DNA from: an uncultured Methanobrevibacter sp.
GTDB taxonomy: Archaea > Methanobacteriota > Methanobacteria > Methanobacteriales > Methanobacteriaceae
Reading direction: 5' to 3'
NCBI GenBank assembly: GCA_900319985.1
Contig: ONQL01000001.1
Span: 1 to 64,000, forward strand
DNA: 64,000 nucleotides
The notes under the pieces are model-generated. The model saw only the letters and a program-made list of their open reading frames with translations. It searched no databases and was not told where the DNA came from. Position 1 is the first letter of the stretch. Each line of letters opens with the position of its first letter. The position numbers were made by a program, and so were the translations under genes. This document shows, piece after piece, positions 51,208-60,498 of the stretch.

Positions 51208-53679
51208 TCAAATTAGATAAATTTCCTTAAATCCAACGTATTTTTCATCTCTGCTCCATCCAAGAGCAATATTCGGTATGTCAAAGTGGTCATTTTTCTT
51301 GTTATATCCTTCAATTGCAGAATTGAGGCCGATTAATAATAGGACGCTTTCGGCTCTTGAAAATGCAACGAAATAAAGTCTTGTCAAATCATCAAATGAC
51401 CTGTCTTTTTCACTTCTTTCACTTTCTCCAAGCACGCTATATTGTCTGATGCTGTCTTCGATTGTCTTTTTATCAGGTAACATTTTTGGAAATCTCAAAC
51501 GTTGGGTTTTGATGTCATTTGTTTTGAATCTGGAACCTACATCAACAATCACAAGTGGAAATTCCAACCCTTTTGACTGATGAATTGACAATACGTTGAT
51601 TCTATCGTCGGGTAAAGTTTCCAGAAGCGATTCGTCAATGCTGACTCCGCCTGTAGAAATTGGTATGAATATGTTCCATATGGCCTCAAGAACAGATTCT
51701 CTCTCCTGATTTGGATTTCTGAATGAAATTGTTGAATGATAATCATTGAAAAATCCTGTTTGGGTAATGGATTTGGTTATTGCTTCCAGGTATACAATTC
51801 CCTCAACATCCTCCTGCAATTCCTCTATCCATGTTGTTAGCTTGTATGCAAGTTCCATCAAACTTGCAGTTTTTGGCCATTTCTGTTCGATGTCATTGAT
51901 TCTTTCAGGGTAGGGTCTTCTAAGCTGCCAGCGGGTCACAAAATCATTTAAAGAAATGGGTTCTCGAGGTTTAGGATTTAATTTGATGAATTCTTTTGCT
52001 TTCATTCTCCATCTTATCATATTTCTTTTTGCCAGATTTGGGATTGTTTTGTCTGAATTTTGAATTCCACCTTCGGGGTCAATACATTCAAGAATCAAAC
52101 CGCAAAATATCGCAACAACGTCAATATCCTGCAAATCAATTCCTCTGGGATTAAACATTTCAATTGGATTTCTGAGCCTTTTAAGATTTTTTCTCAGGTG
52201 GTGGAGAAATGAACGCTTTCCGTATTGTATTTCTTTTGGTGAATAAGATAGGATGGCAATGTCTGAAGCAGATCCGTAATCACTGTCCAATTTGAGTTTT
52301 ATTTTCTCTTCCTTTTTACAGGCTTTTACGGAGTCCTGTTTGATTTTCTGCAGATTTGCAATGTTGATTGCACCGTTTACCTTTTTGTAGTATTTCTCAT
52401 TTAAAACCTGCAGAACTTTTATTTCAGCTTCTCCTTTGTTCACTAGCTTGTCAATTAATCGTGATAAGTCACTTGCCAGCATCTCTGGATTGTTTCGAAA
52501 CATTCCTAAAATAGGCATCTTATCTCTATCAAAGTCAGGGGCAATGATTTTTGGCTTGTTTTCTACTCTGGCCTGCTGATATTCGTTGTCAAGTTCAGCA
52601 AATTGGTTGCAATGGTCTATGATGTTTTCAGTTGACCTGTAATTGGTAGTTAGATTAATTTCCTCCACATCAATTCCCAGTCGATTTTTCACCCGTTTTT
52701 CATAATTAGTGAAGAGGTCAACGGTAGCTCCTCTGAATCTGTACAGTGACTGGTCGTCGTCACCGACCACGGTAATGTTTCCTTCGTTTTCCAATGCAGA
52801 TTTGGCTATTGTGAAGTAGATGTCTTCCTGGATTAGATTGGTGTCCTGATATTCGTCAATCAAAACAATTCTGATTTCATCTAAAAACATGTCCAGCTCA
52901 TTGCTTTTTAGTTTTTTAAGAAATTTGGACTCAAGCATTGCAAAATCAATGGTGTTCCTGTCTTTTAATGTTTTCTGATATTCTTTTATACAGTCAAGGG
53001 CTAATCTCTGACCGCTTTTTTCCTGTGTTTTAGCATATAATTCATTGAAGTCAATTTGGTCGTAAAAAAGCCTATTTTTTATTTCCATAAGAATTTCGCT
53101 CATTTTTGATGGTTCCTCCAATTTAGGCTTTCCGCTCAAATCCTTTAAGTATTCGACCAGATTCTTGTTGAGATATTTCTCATCTTCAATTAGAATTTTA
53201 ATCATTGCGGAATTGGCGACAAATTCTTCAATAACTATTGACTGATTTTCTCCAGGTTTTTTATGGTCTCTAAGTAATTCTTCAGCTATACTATCTGTGG
53301 TTCCAAGTGTTATCTGGTTGAAATCAATCCTTTCTATTTTTGCAAGCTTTGCACCGGTTTCAAAACTCCCGTCACAGTATTTATCTTCAAGATGGGTTTT
53401 TATTTCATCACCCCATCCAAGGATTCTTGAATACAATTCATCAGCAGCTTTTTTTGTAAATGTTGTTGCTAAAATTTCAGAGGGGTCTATTCCATCTACA
53501 AAAATGTATTTTAATATTTTCAATACCATTACGGTTGTTTTTCCAGATCCGGGTCCTGCAACAATAAACAGGGACTTGTCAGGTTCAGATAAAATAGCCT
53601 TTTGTTGTTGTTTATTTGAAGAGATGTCTCTTTTAAGGATATTTACAATTATGTCTTCAAATTCTTCATATGAAATCAT
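51208..53679 (-). CDS. UvrD/REP-type (AddA-like) DNA helicase
   Basis: An 823-residue superfamily 1 3'-5' helicase. Motif I GPGSGKTTVMVLKIL is near residue 42, motif II VLIDEYQDTN near residue 272, motif III VGDDDQSLYRFRGA near residue 303, motif IV/V INVLSIHQSKGLEFPLVIVDVG near residue 693 and motif VI TRLYFVAFSRAESVLLL near residue 765. It is coupled with the iron-sulfur nuclease downstream (11-base gap), giving a helicase-nuclease pair like bacterial AddAB. The promoter has the repair-type box (site 4). Confidence 0.9.
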   Translation of the reverse strand: MISYEEFEDIIVNILKRDISSNKQQQKAILSEPDKSLFIVAGPGSGKTTVMVLKILKYIFVDGIDPSEILATTFTKKAADELYSRILGWGDEIKTHLEDKYCDGSFETGAKLAKIERIDFNQITLGTTDSIAEELLRDHKKPGENQSIVIEEFVANSAMIKILIEDEKYLNKNLVEYLKDLSGKPKLEEPSKMSEILMEIKNRLFYDQIDFNELYAKTQEKSGQRLALDCIKEYQKTLKDRNTIDFAMLESKFLKKLKSNELDMFLDEIRIVLIDEYQDTNLIQEDIYFTIAKSALENEGNITVVGDDDQSLYRFRGATVDLFTNYEKRVKNRLGIDVEEINLTTNYRSTENIIDHCNQFAELDNEYQQARVENKPKIIAPDFDRDKMPILGMFRNNPEMLASDLSRLIDKLVNKGEAEIKVLQVLNEKYYKKVNGAINIANLQKIKQDSVKACKKEEKIKLKLDSDYGSASDIAILSYSPKEIQYGKRSFLHHLRKNLKRLRNPIEMFNPRGIDLQDIDVVAIFCGLILECIDPEGGIQNSDKTIPNLAKRNMIRWRMKAKEFIKLNPKPREPISLNDFVTRWQLRRPYPERINDIEQKWPKTASLMELAYKLTTWIEELQEDVEGIVYLEAITKSITQTGFFNDYHSTISFRNPNQERESVLEAIWNIFIPISTGGVSIDESLLETLPDDRINVLSIHQSKGLEFPLVIVDVGSRFKTNDIKTQRLRFPKMLPDKKTIEDSIRQYSVLGESERSEKDRSFDDLTRLYFVAFSRAESVLLLIGLNSAIEGYNKKNDHFDIPNIALGWSRDEKYVGFKEIYLI

Positions 53680-53741
53680 TTTTTCCCTCTTTGCATATAT
53701 TTATTAATTTATGTTATTATGTTATTAATAAATAATAAGTG

Positions 53742-53757
53742 AGAGTCCATTTGAAAA
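53742..53757 (-). promoter_or_regulatory. Repair-type promoter box (site 4, helicase-nuclease)
   Basis: Read on the minus strand TTTTCAAATGGACTCT, 14 of 16 bases matching the consensus. About 9 bases later comes ATTTATTAATA, a TATA-like element at 53724-53734, and the helicase ATG at 53679. Confidence 0.6.
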
Positions 53758-53925
53758 GTATTCATCAGATTCAGATTTTGCTAAGGATTAATTGGATTTT
53801 TCAATACTTTTTTAAATAAGTTATATTAAATATAATCTTATGGGAGTTTGAAATACTTTCCATGATATGCATAAAAAGTTGGAAGATTATTCTTCTAACT
53901 TTTTTTCTGTTTTTAATAGTAGTTG

Positions 53926-53941
53926 TTTTCAAATGCTCTCT
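53926..53941 (+). promoter_or_regulatory. Repair-type promoter box (site 5, MrfA-like helicase)
   Basis: TTTTCAAATGCTCTCT, identical to sites 1 and 3. TTTATATAA follows about 7 bases later (53948-53956) and the helicase ATG is at 54005. The divergent gap of 325 bases thus carries one box for each direction and no gene. Confidence 0.65.
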
Positions 53942-54004
53942 GATTTGATTTATATAACACTATAATCAAATATTAAATATTAATAATTTATATTTGTGGG
54001 AAAT

Positions 54005-56893
54005 ATGTCTGATTCTGATAAAATTGATATGTTTAAAAATGATGTTCGTTATAGGGATAATATTGCTCATGTAGAGACTATTCCCGCTAAAAAAGCCAGT
54101 TTCAAAAAAGTGGACAATCTTAATGAAAAAATTATAGGATATCTGGAATCAAAAGATATGAAATTATATGAACATCAGGCAGAAACCTATGAATCGATTA
54201 AGGATGGAGAACATGTCATTATCACCACTCCCACTGCATCAGGAAAGACATTGGCCTTTAATTTGCCCATACTTGAAACCATGATAGAGGACAGGGATGC
54301 AACAGCACTGTATATCTATCCTGCAAAGGCTCTTTCCAATGACCAGCTTCATGTGCTGGAAAATCTTGAAAAGGAACTGGACTTAAAGATTAATCCAAGA
54401 ACATATGATGGGGATACTCCAAGGGAGGATAAGAGAAATATCCGTGAAAAATCACGCATCGTGCTGACAAATCCCTATCAATTGCATCTTATTTTATCCT
54501 GGCATCACCAATGGTCTAGGTTTTATCGCAATTTGAGATATATCGTAATTGATGAGTCTCATTATTATAAAGGGGTTTTTGGGTCCAATGTGGCATTTTT
54601 AATTAAAAGGCTAAAAAGAATAGCCAATTTTTATGGTGCATATCCTCAGTTCATATTGTCTTCAGCTACCCTTGCAAATCCTCTGGAACTTGCAAACAGA
54701 TTGACGGGTGAGGAATTTAAGCTGGTTGACAATGACACTTCCCCAAGCGGTGAAAAGGACTTTATCTTATATAATCCTTTTAAAAATTACCGTAGAAACA
54801 AGGTCAATATGCATAATGCTCCTTCGGTACATATGGAAACAGAAAACATTTTCATGTATATGATGTTAAAGGAAATTCAAACATTATGTTTCACCGTTTC
54901 AAGAAAAACCACTGAATTAATTGCAATGTGGGCTAAAAAGGACATGACTCAGGTTAAAGGAAAACTTGCCCATAGAATTGCAGCATATCGTGCAGGTTAC
55001 AGGCCAGAGGAACGGCGTGAAATTGAAGACGGTCTTAAAAGCGGCAAGTATCTGGGAGTCACATGCACAAATGCATTGGAATTGGGTATTGATATAGGGT
55101 CTTTGGATGCTGTTATCATTTCAGGCTATCCTGGAACAATGATATCCACATGGCAACAGGCTGGTCGTGCAGGCAGAAGCTCTCAGAAATCTTTGGCTGT
55201 TTTAATAGCTTTTGAAAACCAGCTTGACCAATATTTTATGAACAATCCAAAGTTTTTCTTTGATAAGCCTCATGAAAATGCAATCATTGATTTATCCAAT
55301 CCTATCCTGCAGGAGGCTCACCTGCTGTGCGCTGCAAAGGAGCTGCCGCTGAAGTATGATGAGATAGAAAAATATTTCCAAATTGATGATGACGCATTGG
55401 ATGAAATTATTTCCAAAAAGGATTTGCATATCAATGCTCGGGGCGATTATATGTATCCTTATGATGACAATCCTGCACTTGACCATTCCCTGGACCAAAT
55501 TTCAGGCGAAGAATTTAAGATAATGAATAATGGAAACCTGCTTGAAACAATGGAGAAGTCACAGGTTTATAGGGAAGCCCATGAAGGAGCTATTTTAATC
55601 AACAAGGGAGACACCTATGTTGTAAACAGTGTAAGTCTATCAAGAGGATTTGTCAATGTCAGCAAAAAAACTGTAGATTATCATACGATGGTTTTAAACC
55701 AGACAGACATCAATATCAAAAGGAAACTGTCCAAGACAAAATACGGCAATCTGACAATCCATTTTGGGGAGCTGACAGTAAGCGAAGATTACTTCAAATA
55801 CAAGAAAATGCAATTTTCAAAATCTGTAGCTACCTATCCGCTTGACCTGCCTCCTTTGAAATTCAATACCAAGGGATTATGGTTTACAATTCCAAAAAGC
55901 GTCAAGGATACTCTGGAAGACATGTTTCCAAATGAGGAAGAGGTGTTTGCAGGTGGCCTTCACGGGGCCGAACATGCATTGATTGGTCTTTTTCCTCTTC
56001 ATACGATGTGTGATAGATTTGATATTGGGGGCCTTTCAACAAACTATCATGAGGATACTCAGGAGGCTACCATTTTTATTTATGACGGTTATGAAGGTGG
56101 AATTGGAATATGTGAAAAAGCAGTGGATGTATTTGTTGACCTTTTGAAATCTACTCTTGACCTTTTAAACAACTGTACCTGCCAAAGCGGATGTCCTGCC
56201 TGTATATATTCCCCAAAATGCGGTAATGATAACAAGCCACTTCACAAGAATGCAACAAAATACATTCTGGAATATATGTGCAGGTTGATATCTGATGACG
56301 CTTCAGCCGTAACTGAAAAGGTCAATGAAGAAATCATATCTGAAAAAGTAGACGATGAGGAAGACATCCAATTCAAAGATGCACTGGAACTATACAATAA
56401 AAATGATTTCTCACAGGCGAAGGATATTTTAAATAATGTAATCAGTTCAAACAAGAATCACGTTGATTCTTTGGCTTTGATGGCTAAAATATTATATTTG
56501 CAGGATCAACGGGATATCTCCAAAATGTTTGTGAAAAGGGCATTGGCTATTGACAGGTCAAATGAAATGGCTAATGAACTTGATGTTTTATTGAATAATA
56601 GGCAGCCTTTGGCCAATGAAGATATTGATGTTGAAATCAATACCATAGACGATGAGGAAGTATTGTATGAAGAGGCATATGATTTATATGCACAGGGGGA
56701 TTTGGATACTGCATCTGAACTCCTGAAAAAATTATTGGACTTTGACAGTAAAAATTCAGAGGCTCTTGCCATGATGGGCTTGATATATTATCAATCAGGG
56801 ATATTTCCAAAGGCTGTAGAATACTTTAAGAAAGCCTATAAAATAAATAAAAATGGTGAAATGGTTAAGGAGTTGAAAATGAGGGTATGTTAG
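54005..56893 (+). CDS. MrfA/YprA-like DEAD-box helicase fused to TPR repeats
   Basis: A 962-residue superfamily 2 helicase. Motif I TTPTASGKTLAFNLP lies near residue 76, motif II VIDESHYY near residue 181, SSATL near residue 220, and motif VI QAGRAGRSSQ near residue 385. The DUF1998 part ends with the four-Cys motif CTCQSGCPACIYSPKCG near residue 725, which in MrfA binds zinc. From about residue 785 two groups of TPR-type helices (ELYNKNDFSQAKDIL; DLYAQGDLDTASELL) are appended, which bacterial MrfA lacks. The MrfB-like exonuclease is at 26.4 kb. Start at ATG 54005 with GTGGG upstream. Confidence 0.9.
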   Translation: MSDSDKIDMFKNDVRYRDNIAHVETIPAKKASFKKVDNLNEKIIGYLESKDMKLYEHQAETYESIKDGEHVIITTPTASGKTLAFNLPILETMIEDRDATALYIYPAKALSNDQLHVLENLEKELDLKINPRTYDGDTPREDKRNIREKSRIVLTNPYQLHLILSWHHQWSRFYRNLRYIVIDESHYYKGVFGSNVAFLIKRLKRIANFYGAYPQFILSSATLANPLELANRLTGEEFKLVDNDTSPSGEKDFILYNPFKNYRRNKVNMHNAPSVHMETENIFMYMMLKEIQTLCFTVSRKTTELIAMWAKKDMTQVKGKLAHRIAAYRAGYRPEERREIEDGLKSGKYLGVTCTNALELGIDIGSLDAVIISGYPGTMISTWQQAGRAGRSSQKSLAVLIAFENQLDQYFMNNPKFFFDKPHENAIIDLSNPILQEAHLLCAAKELPLKYDEIEKYFQIDDDALDEIISKKDLHINARGDYMYPYDDNPALDHSLDQISGEEFKIMNNGNLLETMEKSQVYREAHEGAILINKGDTYVVNSVSLSRGFVNVSKKTVDYHTMVLNQTDINIKRKLSKTKYGNLTIHFGELTVSEDYFKYKKMQFSKSVATYPLDLPPLKFNTKGLWFTIPKSVKDTLEDMFPNEEEVFAGGLHGAEHALIGLFPLHTMCDRFDIGGLSTNYHEDTQEATIFIYDGYEGGIGICEKAVDVFVDLLKSTLDLLNNCTCQSGCPACIYSPKCGNDNKPLHKNATKYILEYMCRLISDDASAVTEKVNEEIISEKVDDEEDIQFKDALELYNKNDFSQAKDILNNVISSNKNHVDSLALMAKILYLQDQRDISKMFVKRALAIDRSNEMANELDVLLNNRQPLANEDIDVEINTIDDEEVLYEEAYDLYAQGDLDTASELLKKLLDFDSKNSEALAMMGLIYYQSGIFPKAVEYFKKAYKINKNGEMVKELKMRVC

Positions 56894-56898
56894 TCAGT

Positions 56899-58038
56899 TC
56901 ATCCGTAAGGTGTGAAACCCTCTTCAAAGTGTTCGCGAAGTTTTTCCAGCTCTTTAGGGATGTTAATTTTCTGTGTACAATGGTCGATACATTCTTTACA
57001 ATATGTGCACTTGTCAGCAGGTGTTTCTTCGTTTTTGAGTTTATCATAGTATAATCTATAAATGTTTGATTCAGGCTGGTTTTTGCTTGCATTATAAATG
57101 TGGAAATAATCTGAGATTGGAATTTCAGAGGGACATGAATCTAAACAGTATTCACATTCGCTGCATGGAACTGCAAGTTTTGAATAAAGTTTTTCAGCCA
57201 TTTTTGATAGGAATTCATTTTCTTCATTGGTTATTGGCTCAAAGTTTTCAAACGTATCGCAGTTATCATCCATATCACTCATTTTGTTCATTCCGCATAG
57301 GACCATTTTCACATGTTCAAGTGATGCGCAGAATCTTATTGCAAAGCTGGCGATAGATTTGTCGGGATTAAATTCATTAAAATCATTTTTAATTTCTTTA
57401 GGTGGATTGACGATAACTCCGCCTTTCAAGGGTTCCATTACATATACGTCAAGACCGTACTCCACACATAAGTCATAGCATTTGTGTGCCTGAATTGATT
57501 TGTCTTCCCAATCAAGGTAGTTAAGCTCCAATTGGACGATATCCAACATGTCGCCATACTTGTCGAGAACTTTTTTTAGCAAATCAGCATTGTCATGGAA
57601 ACTGAATCCGATTTTTTTGGCTGTTCCGTTTTCCTTCATTTTTTTAATATATTCAAATGAATTATTTTCTTCAGCTAATTTTAACCAGGGTATGTTAATA
57701 TTGTGGATGAAAAAAACGTCAAAATAGTCAATTCCGAGCCTTTCAAGCATTTCATTAACGAATTTATCGTTATCTTCAGGTGAAGTCAATGCCCATGTCG
57801 GCATCTTATCGCAAATCTGATATGATTCTCTAGGGTATCTTTCGACGATTGCCTTTCTGATGGCCACTTCACTGACTCCATTGTGGTAAGCGTATGATGT
57901 GTCAAAATAGTTAAATCCTTTTTCCATGTATTTGTCAACCATTTCGTTAAATAGTTCCTGGTCAATTTTTGCAGGGTCCTTAATGTCGGTTTGCGGCAGT
58001 CTCATACAGCCGAAACCAAATTTTGATTTGTAATCCAT
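56899..58038 (-). CDS. Aldo/keto reductase with C-terminal 4Fe-4S domain
   Basis: A 379-residue protein. The AKR barrel starts FGFGCMRLP and shows FNYFDTSYAYHNGVSE (Asp, Tyr), the catalytic Lys within YQICDKMP, and FIHNI for the His position. From about residue 280 a ferredoxin-like part follows with CSECEYCLDSCP and CTYCKECIDHC, for two 4Fe-4S clusters. Such proteins are common in anaerobic archaea and bacteria with unknown substrates. Start at ATG 58038 (GGAGATAG upstream). A near-palindrome GTTG-T-CAATTGCAAC lies upstream at 58095-58109. Confidence 0.9.
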   Translation of the reverse strand: MDYKSKFGFGCMRLPQTDIKDPAKIDQELFNEMVDKYMEKGFNYFDTSYAYHNGVSEVAIRKAIVERYPRESYQICDKMPTWALTSPEDNDKFVNEMLERLGIDYFDVFFIHNINIPWLKLAEENNSFEYIKKMKENGTAKKIGFSFHDNADLLKKVLDKYGDMLDIVQLELNYLDWEDKSIQAHKCYDLCVEYGLDVYVMEPLKGGVIVNPPKEIKNDFNEFNPDKSIASFAIRFCASLEHVKMVLCGMNKMSDMDDNCDTFENFEPITNEENEFLSKMAEKLYSKLAVPCSECEYCLDSCPSEIPISDYFHIYNASKNQPESNIYRLYYDKLKNEETPADKCTYCKECIDHCTQKINIPKELEKLREHFEEGFTPYG

Positions 58039-58170
58039 AATGCTATCTCCAAAATTATAACTAGTTTTATATATCAATTACAATATATTTATATGTTGTC
58101 AATTGCAACAGTTTATTGTTATTTTTTTAAATTTCAAATTATTACTGGGATATTGTCAGAATATTAAATA

Positions 58171-58186
58171 TGTTTATTAATAAACA
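58171..58186. promoter_or_regulatory. Perfect palindrome upstream of hypA
   Basis: TGTTTATTAATAAACA, a perfect 16-bp dyad, 42 bases upstream of the hypA ATG. AT-rich palindromes arise by chance at some rate in such DNA, but the length and the position at the promoter make an operator for hypAB plausible. Confidence 0.4.
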
Positions 58187-58227
58187 AAACTAAAATTATA
58201 ATATTAATATTTAATAGGAGACATAAA

Positions 58228-58605
58228 ATGCATGAATTATCAATGGCTCAAGGTATTCTTAATGCAGTTATAGAAACTGCAGAAAGCAATAATGCAACTG
58301 AGGTTAATGAAGTCACTATAGAACTTGGCAGACTGGCAATGGTAAATCCTGAACAATTGAAATTTATTTTAGGAGTTTTAGTTGAAAACACTATTGTTGA
58401 AGATGCAGAAATTAAGTTTGAGGAGATTCCTGTAGAAATTGACTGCCGTGAATGTGAATTTCATGGAAGCGCCATACTTGATGATAAAGATCATTATGCC
58501 CCTATGGTTAAATGTCCTGAGTGCGATAGTCTTGCAGTTGAAATCCTTAACGGAAGAGACATTGTTGTTAAAAATATTGTTATAGAAAAACCTGAAGATA
58601 ATTAA
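58228..58605 (+). CDS. hypA: Hydrogenase nickel-insertion protein HypA
   Basis: A 125-residue metallochaperone that delivers nickel to [NiFe]-hydrogenase. It opens with the required MHELSMAQGILNAV, in which His2 binds nickel, and carries the zinc site CREC … CPEC near residues 74 and 97. The rest matches the family in length. ATAGGAGA precedes the ATG. It is followed 18 bases later by hypB; both are needed for the hydrogenases of methanogenesis. Confidence 0.95.
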   Translation: MHELSMAQGILNAVIETAESNNATEVNEVTIELGRLAMVNPEQLKFILGVLVENTIVEDAEIKFEEIPVEIDCRECEFHGSAILDDKDHYAPMVKCPECDSLAVEILNGRDIVVKNIVIEKPEDN

Positions 58606-58623
58606 TTAAAAGGAGTTGAAAAT

Positions 58624-59280
58624 ATGCACCAAGTGGCTGATGTTGAAGTAGCAAAAAATATTATGGATGCCAATAAGAGATTGGCTGAAAAGAATTTAAA
58701 AAATCTGGAAGATAAGGAAATATTCTGTGTTGATTTTGTTGGAGCCATTGGTTCTGGTAAAACAACTTTAATTGAAGAAATTATTGATAATACTGATTAT
58801 AATATAGGCGTAATTGCAGGAGATGTTATATCTGAATTTGATGCCGGACGTATTGAAAAGCATGATGTGCCTGTAGTAGGTTTAAATACAGGTAAAGAAT
58901 GTCATTTAGATGCCCATTTGGTAGGTCATGGTCTTCATGATTTGCCGTTGGATGATTTGGATATGATTATCATCGAAAATGTTGGAAATTTAATTTGTCC
59001 TGTTGACTTTGAATTGGGTTCTCATATGAGAATAGTCGTTGTCAGTGTTACTGAAGGGGATGACACTGTTGAAAAACACCCATTGATTTTCAAAACTTCA
59101 GATGCAGTCGTAATTAACAAGGTCGATTTGGCAGAGGCGGTTGGTGCTGATGCTGATAAGATGGTTGCTGATGCTAAAAAATTAAATCCAAATGTTAAAA
59201 TCATCAAATCCAGCCTTAAACAGGGCAGCGGATTGGATGAAATTATCAAAGCTATTGAAGAAAAGAAGAATAGTTTATAA
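58624..59280 (+). CDS. hypB: Hydrogenase nickel-insertion GTPase HypB
   Basis: A 218-residue GTPase that with HypA loads nickel into [NiFe]-hydrogenase. The P-loop is GAIGSGKTTLIEEI near residue 39; then GDVISEFDAGRIEKHDVP near residue 67, the nickel/zinc region around TGKECHLDAHLVGHGL near residue 90, IIENVGNLICP near residue 115, and INKVDLAEAVGAD near residue 160. It has no N-terminal His-rich or CxxCGC nickel-storage extension. AAAGGAGTTG precedes the ATG. Confidence 0.95.
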   Translation: MHQVADVEVAKNIMDANKRLAEKNLKNLEDKEIFCVDFVGAIGSGKTTLIEEIIDNTDYNIGVIAGDVISEFDAGRIEKHDVPVVGLNTGKECHLDAHLVGHGLHDLPLDDLDMIIIENVGNLICPVDFELGSHMRIVVVSVTEGDDTVEKHPLIFKTSDAVVINKVDLAEAVGADADKMVADAKKLNPNVKIIKSSLKQGSGLDEIIKAIEEKKNSL

Positions 59281-59298
59281 TTGCTTTAAGGTGGTTTC

Positions 59299-60330
59299 AT
59301 GAAAGTATGGGTCGATATATCAAATGCTCCTCATGTGAGATTTTTTAAGGATGTAATCAAATATCTTGAAGCTGAAGGTGAGGATGTAATAGTTACCGCA
59401 AGACAATTTGGTGATATTCATAAACTGATGGATATGTATGATATCGATTTTATATCTGTTGGCAAGCATGGTGTAAGTTTATATGACAAATTAAAGGAAA
59501 GCACATCAAGAGTTTATAATCTTGTTGATGTTATTCATGATGAAAAGGTGGATGTTGCCCTTAGCAAGCATTCTATAGAACTTCCTAGAATTTCATTCGG
59601 TCTGGGAATTCCAAGTCTATACGTTTTAGATAATGAACATGCATTGGCTGCCAATAAGCTGACCCTTCCGTTATGTGACAGAATAATCACTCCTAACATA
59701 ATAGACATGTGGAAACTGATGAAATTTGGAGCCGATCCTAATACTATTATCTCTTATGATGGAACTTCTGAATTGATGCATTTTAAAAGTTTCAAATATA
59801 ATGATAATGTTTTTGATGATTTGAACCTTGATTTGAAACATCCGAGAACTATATTGATGAGACCAGAACCTTCCCTTGCTTCATATTTGGATGCTGATTG
59901 TAGAAAATCAGTTTTGTCCCCTATTGTTGATGAACTAAAAAATGTGGCTAACATTTTGGTTCTTCCAAGATTCAAGGAACAGGCTGAAATATTTGAGGGA
60001 ATCGAAAATGTTTCAATATTGAAGCCGCCTGTAGATACTTCAAGCATAATCAAAAAATGTGATTTAGTAATTGGTGCTGGAGGAACAATGAACAGGGAGG
60101 CCGCAATTTTACAGACTCCTGTAATATCATGTTATCCTGGAGATACATTGTCTGTGGACCAATATTATATCAATAAAGGTTTAATGTATAGATCTGTCAA
60201 TACTGAAGATGTTATCAACAAGGCATTGGAGTTCATAGTCAATCCACATGAAAAAATTGATGTTAAGACTGATGACCTATTCCAGATAATTATCGATAAT
60301 CTTTATGATTTAGCCAGAAATGGTAAATAG
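59299..60330 (+). CDS. DUF354 glycosyltransferase-like protein
   Basis: A 343-residue soluble protein of the archaeal DUF354 family. The N terminus MKVWVDISNAPHVRFFKDVI is a family mark; the C-terminal half has LVIGAGGTMNREAAILQTPVISCYPGDTLSVDQYYINKG in pieces from about residue 255, a UDP-sugar binding pattern like UDP-GlcNAc 2-epimerases and GT-B glycosyltransferases. It likely acts on a sugar nucleotide or surface glycan. AGGTGG precedes the ATG, 18 bases after hypB. Confidence 0.85.
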   Translation: MKVWVDISNAPHVRFFKDVIKYLEAEGEDVIVTARQFGDIHKLMDMYDIDFISVGKHGVSLYDKLKESTSRVYNLVDVIHDEKVDVALSKHSIELPRISFGLGIPSLYVLDNEHALAANKLTLPLCDRIITPNIIDMWKLMKFGADPNTIISYDGTSELMHFKSFKYNDNVFDDLNLDLKHPRTILMRPEPSLASYLDADCRKSVLSPIVDELKNVANILVLPRFKEQAEIFEGIENVSILKPPVDTSSIIKKCDLVIGAGGTMNREAAILQTPVISCYPGDTLSVDQYYINKGLMYRSVNTEDVINKALEFIVNPHEKIDVKTDDLFQIIIDNLYDLARNGK

Positions 60331-60386
60331 TTTTTTATAGTAGATAATGCCATATATAATTATTAGTATTTAACTTAAATTTTTTT

Positions 60387-60459
<73 letters not shown>

Positions 60460-60498
60460 CTTTTATATTTTTAAATTGATAAAAATTGTGATTAGAAT

